From: Mycolicibacterium hippocampi
GTDB lineage: Bacteria; Actinomycetota; Actinomycetes; Mycobacteriales; Mycobacteriaceae
Assembly (NCBI RefSeq): GCF_010723735.1
Contig: NZ_BLLB01000002.1
Coordinates: 4,774,001-4,838,000, forward strand
Direction of reading: 5' to 3'
DNA: 64,000 bases
The notes beneath the pieces are model-generated. The model made no database searches, had not been told where the DNA came from, and was given only the letters and a program-made list of their open reading frames with translations. Both the position numbers and the translations under genes were made by a program. Below, one piece after another: positions 59,755-64,000 of the stretch; the first letter of the stretch is position 1, and each line of letters opens with the position of its first letter.

Positions 59755-61074
59755 TCAGCTCGCGGCTTCCTTCGCGGCCTTGGCGTCCTTCTCCAGCTGA
59801 GCCGCTTTGACCCGACCCTCGTTGATCTCGGCCATCGCCTCGGGGATCTCACCGGCGGTGAACTTGCCGCCGCGGCCGGTGGGCAGCCCACCGAATGCGT
59901 AGGTGTCGTCGAACAGCGGCACATCCCAGGACTGCCTGCGCGCCTCCACCTTCTCAATCACCGGCTCGAGCCGCTTCGCCTTGTCGGCGACGGCCTTCGC
60001 GTCACGCTCGATGAACTCGGGCAGGATCTCCTTGCCCATGATCTCGATCGATTCCATCGTGCCCTCGTGGCTACGCGGGTTGAGCAGCAGGATGATCTCA
60101 TCGACGCCGCTGGCCTCGTAGCCGCGGAGAAATTCCCGCACCGTGTCCGGTGAGCCGATCGCACCGCGCCCCGGCCCGTAGGCCAGTGTCGGATCCTCCT
60201 TGACGGCCTCTTGGTAGCGCTCCCACACCTTGGTGCGGCCCGGGGTGTGCATCCCCGTCAGGTAGTAGTGCATGATCCCGAACGAGAAGAACCCGCCGCC
60301 GGTGCCCAGTCGTCTGAGCGCCTCGTCGTCGCTCTTGGCGACCATCATCGACAGATCTCCGCCGATCGCCAGCAGGTTCGGGTTGATCGCCGGGGTGATC
60401 GGCGCCCCCTGCTCCTCGAACTCCCTGTAGTAGCCGTCCACCCTCTCCTTGAGCGCCTCCGGCCCGGTGTAGGCGAAGCTCAACGCACCGATCGCCTTCT
60501 GGGCGGCCATCTGTACCGAGGACGGTCGGGTGCAGGCCACCCAGACCGGTGGGTGCGGCTTCTGCAGCGGCTTGGGAATCACGTTGCGGGCGGGCATCTC
60601 GACATGCTCACCCTTGAACCCGCTGAACGGCTCCTCGACCATGCAACGGATCGAGACCTCCAGCGCCTCTTCCCACTGGGCGCGCTTGTCGGCCGGATCG
60701 ATGTTGAACCCGCCGAGCTCGGCGACCGACGACCCCTCACCGGTGCCGAACTCCACCCTGCCGTTCGACAGGTGGTCCAAGGTCGCGACGCGTTCGGCGA
60801 TGCGGGCCGGGTGGTTGATCGGCGGCGGCAGGTGCATGACGCCGAAGCCGAGACGGATGTCCTTGGTGCGCTGGCTCGCCGCCGCCAGGAACATCTCCGG
60901 GGCGGTCGAATGGCAGTACTCCTCGAGGAAGTGGTGCTCGGTCAGCCAGACAGTGGAGAAGCCGGCTTTGTCGGCGAGTTCCACTTCGTCGAGACCGTGC
61001 TGGAACAGCTGGTGTTCGTCGTCCTCGGACCAGGGCCGGGGCAACGGGAACTCGTAGAACAGGGAAATCTTCAC
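59755..61074 (-). CDS. LLM class flavin-dependent oxidoreductase (luciferase-like monooxygenase)
   Basis: 439 residues, TIM barrel. ISLFYEFPLPRPW at the start, STVWLTEHHFLEEY near 38, IRLGFGVMHLPPPINHPARIAERVA pattern near 73, GRVEFGTGEGSS near 105. The C-terminal 80 residues are charged and helical. Ribosome-binding site AAGGAGG lies 9 bases before the GTG, with the stop of the KstD-like gene overlapping by 4. Likely a Baeyer-Villiger or other monooxygenase using FMNH2 from the reductase at 57303. Confidence 0.88.
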   Translation of the reverse strand: MKISLFYEFPLPRPWSEDDEHQLFQHGLDEVELADKAGFSTVWLTEHHFLEEYCHSTAPEMFLAAASQRTKDIRLGFGVMHLPPPINHPARIAERVATLDHLSNGRVEFGTGEGSSVAELGGFNIDPADKRAQWEEALEVSIRCMVEEPFSGFKGEHVEMPARNVIPKPLQKPHPPVWVACTRPSSVQMAAQKAIGALSFAYTGPEALKERVDGYYREFEEQGAPITPAINPNLLAIGGDLSMMVAKSDDEALRRLGTGGGFFSFGIMHYYLTGMHTPGRTKVWERYQEAVKEDPTLAYGPGRGAIGSPDTVREFLRGYEASGVDEIILLLNPRSHEGTMESIEIMGKEILPEFIERDAKAVADKAKRLEPVIEKVEARRQSWDVPLFDDTYAFGGLPTGRGGKFTAGEIPEAMAEINEGRVKAAQLEKDAKAAKEAAS

Positions 61075-62843
61075 TTCTTTTTTCCTCCTTGGCGTGCTGG
61101 GGGGACTTCGCTGTGTTCAACACTTCTCGTCGGGCAGGTTTCGGCGATGTGCCGGGCGGCGACGTAGCCGAAGGCCATCGCCGGTCCGATGGTGGCGCCG
61201 GCCCCCGCATAGCTGCGGCCCATGACCGCGGCGGACGCATTCCCGACCGCGTAGAGGCCGTCCACGACGCTGTCGTCGGCGCGCAGCACCTGGGCGTGCT
61301 CGTCGGTCCGCAGACCACCCGAGGTGCCGAGGTCACCGAGGATGATCTGGAACGCGTAGTACGGCGGCTTGCCCAACGGGTGCAGGTTCGGGTTCGGCAG
61401 CGTCGGGTCCCCGTAGTAGTTGTCGTAGGCGCTGTCGCCGCGATCGAAGTCGTCATCGTGCCCCTTGCGGGCCAGCTCGTTGAATCGCTCTGCGGTGGAT
61501 CGCAATTGCGCGCCGGGGACGCCGATCTGCGCGGCGAGTTCCTCCCAGCTCGCACCCTCCTTGACCACGCCCGACTCCAGCCACGCCGACGGGACCTTCC
61601 AGCCGGTGGGCACCGGCGCGAACGGGATCTTCGGCAGGGGCAGATGCCCTGCCACGACGTAGCGGTGGAACGACCGGATATCGGTGATGAGCCAGCAGGG
61701 AATGTGGGTGACACCGGAGCGTTGGCCGGCGATCATCGCGTGGGCGAAGTCCATGTACGGGGCCGCCTCGTTGATGAAGCGTCTTCCGTCGCCGTTGACG
61801 ACGAACTGGGAGGGCATCATACGTTCGTTGAGCATGAACTGCAGGCGGCCGTCCGGCCAGCAGATCGCCGGGAACCACCATGCCTCGTCGAGCAGCTCCG
61901 TGCTGCCCCCGACCTTCTCCCCGGCGCGGATTCCGTCTCCCATGGCGGCGGGATTTCCGAAACTCCAGTCCTTGTCGACCTCGGGGAGGTGCTCGGCACG
62001 CCATTTCATGTCGTGGTCGAAGCCTCCGCTGGCGATCACGACACCGCGACGGGCCCGGACCCGGATGCCACGGCCGTCCTTCTCGATCACCGCGCCGGTG
62101 ACCGCGCCGTCGACATCGGTGATCAGCTCCGTCATCGGGGAGCTGAGCCACAGCGGGATGCCCTGTTGCTTCATCGCCAGCCGGAGCCGGGCGGCCAGCG
62201 ATTGACCGATCGCGGCCATCCGGTCGCCGAACACCCGGGCCCGCAGCATTCGCCAGACCAGTTTCAGCAGCACTGCCTTGCCCCGCCACGACTGGCGGAC
62301 CTGGTAGAACAGCCGCAGATCCTTGGGGCCGAACCAGATTCCCTTGGGAGCCAGGGCCAGCGGGGTCAGCAGGTTCTGCTCATCGTCGCCGAGCACCCTC
62401 AGATCGATGGCCTCGACGTTGATGGTGCTGCCGAGCGCCGAGCCTCCCGGCGCCTCGGGATAGTAGTCGGCGTACCCCGGCTTCCACACGAATTCCAGCC
62501 ACGGGCTGAGGTTCTCGAGGAACTGCATCATCTCCGGTGCGGTGTCGACGTACTTACGCAGCCGCGCGTCGCTGACCAGACCGCCGGTGATGTGCTTCAG
62601 ATAACCGAACACCGCGTCGGGGTCCGGGACGTGGCCCGCGCGGCGCTGGGACGGTGCGCCCGGTACCCAGATCCCACCACCGGACAGTGCGGTCGATCCG
62701 CCGAACTGGGCCGACTTCTCCACGACCAATGTGTCCAGGTCGGCGGCAGACGCCGTCAGCGCGGCGGTCATCCCGCCACCGCCGGATCCGATCACCAGCA
62801 CATCGGTGACGTGGTCGAATTCCGGTTCTGTTGCTGCGCTCAC
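61071..62843 (-). CDS. FAD-binding dehydrogenase, 3-ketosteroid delta1-dehydrogenase (KstD)-like
   Basis: 590 residues. FAD motif VLVIGSGGGGMTAALTA near residue 15, STALSGGGIWVPG near 50 and the C-terminal GRSYAGAGATIGPAMAFGYVAA pattern, in which Tyr and Gly of SYAGAG match the catalytic Tyr/Gly of KstD. FINEAAPYMDF near 350 has another candidate Tyr. GTG at 62843 overlaps the dioxygenase stop (GTGA). Would introduce a double bond into a cyclic ketone. A true steroid substrate is plausible but not shown. Confidence 0.85.
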   Translation of the reverse strand: MSAATEPEFDHVTDVLVIGSGGGGMTAALTASAADLDTLVVEKSAQFGGSTALSGGGIWVPGAPSQRRAGHVPDPDAVFGYLKHITGGLVSDARLRKYVDTAPEMMQFLENLSPWLEFVWKPGYADYYPEAPGGSALGSTINVEAIDLRVLGDDEQNLLTPLALAPKGIWFGPKDLRLFYQVRQSWRGKAVLLKLVWRMLRARVFGDRMAAIGQSLAARLRLAMKQQGIPLWLSSPMTELITDVDGAVTGAVIEKDGRGIRVRARRGVVIASGGFDHDMKWRAEHLPEVDKDWSFGNPAAMGDGIRAGEKVGGSTELLDEAWWFPAICWPDGRLQFMLNERMMPSQFVVNGDGRRFINEAAPYMDFAHAMIAGQRSGVTHIPCWLITDIRSFHRYVVAGHLPLPKIPFAPVPTGWKVPSAWLESGVVKEGASWEELAAQIGVPGAQLRSTAERFNELARKGHDDDFDRGDSAYDNYYGDPTLPNPNLHPLGKPPYYAFQIILGDLGTSGGLRTDEHAQVLRADDSVVDGLYAVGNASAAVMGRSYAGAGATIGPAMAFGYVAARHIAETCPTRSVEHSEVPPARQGGKKK

Positions 62844-63784
62844 GAGTTCACCGCCGTTCTGAGCGCAAACCCGGCGATCAGGTCCGGCGCGGCGCGGTAG
62901 AAGTGGTTGCTGGTCGTGTATCCGCCCTGGGCGGCCAGCGCTGCGAACGCGGCGACCCAGGTCCGTATCTCGTGGGCGGAGTTCCCCGCCTGCTGGGCGA
63001 CCCAGCCGTTGTCCCAGCCGTCGACGTCGGCGAGCCGTTGGTTGTCGAGTAGGTCGAGGAACGCGTGGTCCCATTCGGGATTGAGGGGTGCGAGAGACCC
63101 GTGGCCCGAGGCGAACTCACGCGCAGCTTCCATCACCGCGACCTGGCGGGCTTGCCGCTGCTCGCCGGTCATCGGTTTGCCGTGCACGATCCGCTCCAGT
63201 GCTGCCGGCGGCGCGGTGGCGAGGGTGGGCACCGGTGGGTCGTGGGACAGCCCGCCGGAACCGACGACGAGCACCCGCTTGCCCAGCTCGGCCAGGTGGG
63301 TCCCGACGGCGGCCCCCAGCGCTCGCACCCGGCTCAGCGGTCCCAGCGGGGTGGCCACCGAGTTGATGAACACCGGGATCACCGGCTTGGCGGTGGCATC
63401 TCCGAAGAGTTTCTGCAACGGCTGCACGGTGCCGTGGTCGACGTGCATCGCCGCCGAGATCGCGATGTCGACGCCGGAGTCCAAAACCGCTCGGGCGCAG
63501 TCGTTCGCCAGATCGGCGGGAACATCGAGCGCCCCCTTGTGAGTGCCGTAGTCACCGACGCCTTCTGCAGCGGTGCCGATGCAGAACGGTGGCATCACGT
63601 TGTAGAAGAAGCCGTTGTAGTGGTCCGGCGAGAACGTGACCACCAGATCGGGATCGAACGCGGTGACGAACTCCCGCGCGTGCGCGATCGCCGACTCGAT
63701 GTCGTCAAGGAGTTCCTGTGACGGTCCCGGAAGGTTCAGTAGCGGGCTGTGCGACATGCAGCACAGCGCGATCTGGGTTGCCAT
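62840..63784 (-). CDS. mhpB: Class III extradiol dioxygenase, 2,3-dihydroxyphenylpropionate 1,2-dioxygenase-like
   Basis: 314 residues of the LigB/MhpB family. ALCCMSHSPLL at the N-terminus, FSPDHYNGFFY near 52, MHVDHGTVQPLQ near 113 and GGLSHDPPVP near 178 carry the conserved His/Asp/Glu of MhpB. Uses Fe(II) and O2 for meta cleavage of a catechol with a side chain. ATG at 63784 follows GGAAGGAG. Overlaps the end of the MhpA-like gene. The true substrate may be a larger catechol. Confidence 0.93.
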   Translation of the reverse strand: MATQIALCCMSHSPLLNLPGPSQELLDDIESAIAHAREFVTAFDPDLVVTFSPDHYNGFFYNVMPPFCIGTAAEGVGDYGTHKGALDVPADLANDCARAVLDSGVDIAISAAMHVDHGTVQPLQKLFGDATAKPVIPVFINSVATPLGPLSRVRALGAAVGTHLAELGKRVLVVGSGGLSHDPPVPTLATAPPAALERIVHGKPMTGEQRQARQVAVMEAAREFASGHGSLAPLNPEWDHAFLDLLDNQRLADVDGWDNGWVAQQAGNSAHEIRTWVAAFAALAAQGGYTTSNHFYRAAPDLIAGFALRTAVNS

Positions 63785-64000
63785 GAGAAGCGGGGTCTCC
63801 TTCCCGGCTCAGGGTGGCGGTGGTCAACTGCAGCACCGCGAACAGCGACGCAGACACCTCGGGTGCGCGTTGGGCGATACACGCCGCGGCGATGCACCGG
63901 TCGGGCCGCAGGAACAGTACGGAGTCGGTGTAGACGTCGAACCAGGATTTGAGGGCGCCGGTACGGTCGCCGACGACCACGACGTCGGGGTCGTCGTGCC
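63705..64000 (-). CDS. mhpA: FAD-dependent hydroxylase C-terminus (MhpA-like), 5' end outside the window
   Basis: Only the last 97 codons are present. VVGDRTGALKSWFDVYTDSVLFLRPDRCIAA shows the C-terminal thioredoxin-like segment of MhpA-type phenol hydroxylases (LRPDRYVA pattern). The frame remains open 80 bases into mhpB, giving a tail after LFAVLQL that is not recognisable. Probably makes the catechol that MhpB cleaves. The assignment rests on a short segment and on gene order. Confidence 0.7.
   Translation of the reverse strand, partial: HDDPDVVVVGDRTGALKSWFDVYTDSVLFLRPDRCIAAACIAQRAPEVSASLFAVLQLTTATLSREGDPASHGNPDRAVLHVAQPATEPSGTVTGTP

Noticed and set aside
1..64000. Phage, transposase, CRISPR, tRNA or rRNA features
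   Set aside because: No integrase/transposase motifs, no direct-repeat arrays with spacers and no tRNA/rRNA-like stretches were seen. The repeats found are short hairpins and one 36-bp tandem repeat.

Overview
This is high-GC actinobacterial DNA, most likely from an environmental Mycobacterium or Mycolicibacterium. The reasons are GTG starts and GTGA/ATGA stop-start overlaps, mycofactocin-type short-chain dehydrogenases (SDRs), F420/flavin luciferase-like oxidoreductases, a WS/DGAT acyltransferase, many acyl-CoA dehydrogenases, a KstD-like flavoprotein and many TetR regulators. I saw no rRNA, tRNA, IS element or CRISPR array. Genes are packed tightly and no gene-free stretch exceeds about 250 bases. 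The species assignment is inference from content.

Layout. 1-5.8 kb: a Rieske oxygenase cut by the window edge, an aldehyde dehydrogenase, an emopamil-binding-protein-like membrane protein, and a SnoaL-P450-mycofactocin SDR operon. 5.9-13 kb: three related TetR genes whose divergent promoters all carry ATAC-N6-GTAT, two AveC-like membrane proteins each paired with a TetR, then a MoxR/NorQ-type AAA+ ATPase and a NorD-type VWA protein. 13-22 kb: a hydrolase, an epimerase/EthD-like/LLM operon, a VOC protein, a TetR-acyl-CoA dehydrogenase-kinase-quinone reductase operon resembling a split ACAD10/11, and a TetR with a 32-bp palindrome. 22-28 kb: a beta-oxidation-type operon (two acyl-CoA dehydrogenases, CaiB-type CoA-transferase, enoyl-CoA hydratase, thiolase). 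28-35 kb: a frameshifted amidohydrolase and a plus-strand operon (CMD protein, second Rieske oxygenase, small protein, amidohydrolase, SnoaL, paired acyl-CoA dehydrogenases). 35-46 kb: enoyl-CoA hydratase, TetR, a second P450-mycofactocin SDR pair with a kinase-like gene, WS/DGAT, acyl-CoA ligase, PlsC and an epimerase.

64-45.6 kb (minus strand): about 18 genes run almost without gaps. They include the end of an MhpA-like hydroxylase, MhpB-like extradiol dioxygenase, KstD-like dehydrogenase, LLM monooxygenase, SDRs, cyclase, FMN reductase, a meta-cleavage-type hydrolase, TetR, ferredoxin, P450, amidohydrolase, two M24-family proteins, enoyl-CoA hydratase and a double CaiB protein. Together these look like a route that hydroxylates, ring-opens and CoA-activates an aromatic or polycyclic (steroid- or terpenoid-like) substrate and feeds it to beta-oxidation.

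Most unusual: the TetR/AveC modules coupled to a NorQ/NorD-type chaperone pair; a 63-bp hairpin repeat family with covarying stems, one copy in frame inside a coding sequence; an intact M24 enzyme next to one whose metal ligands are lost; and several shared operator palindromes that suggest local regulons.
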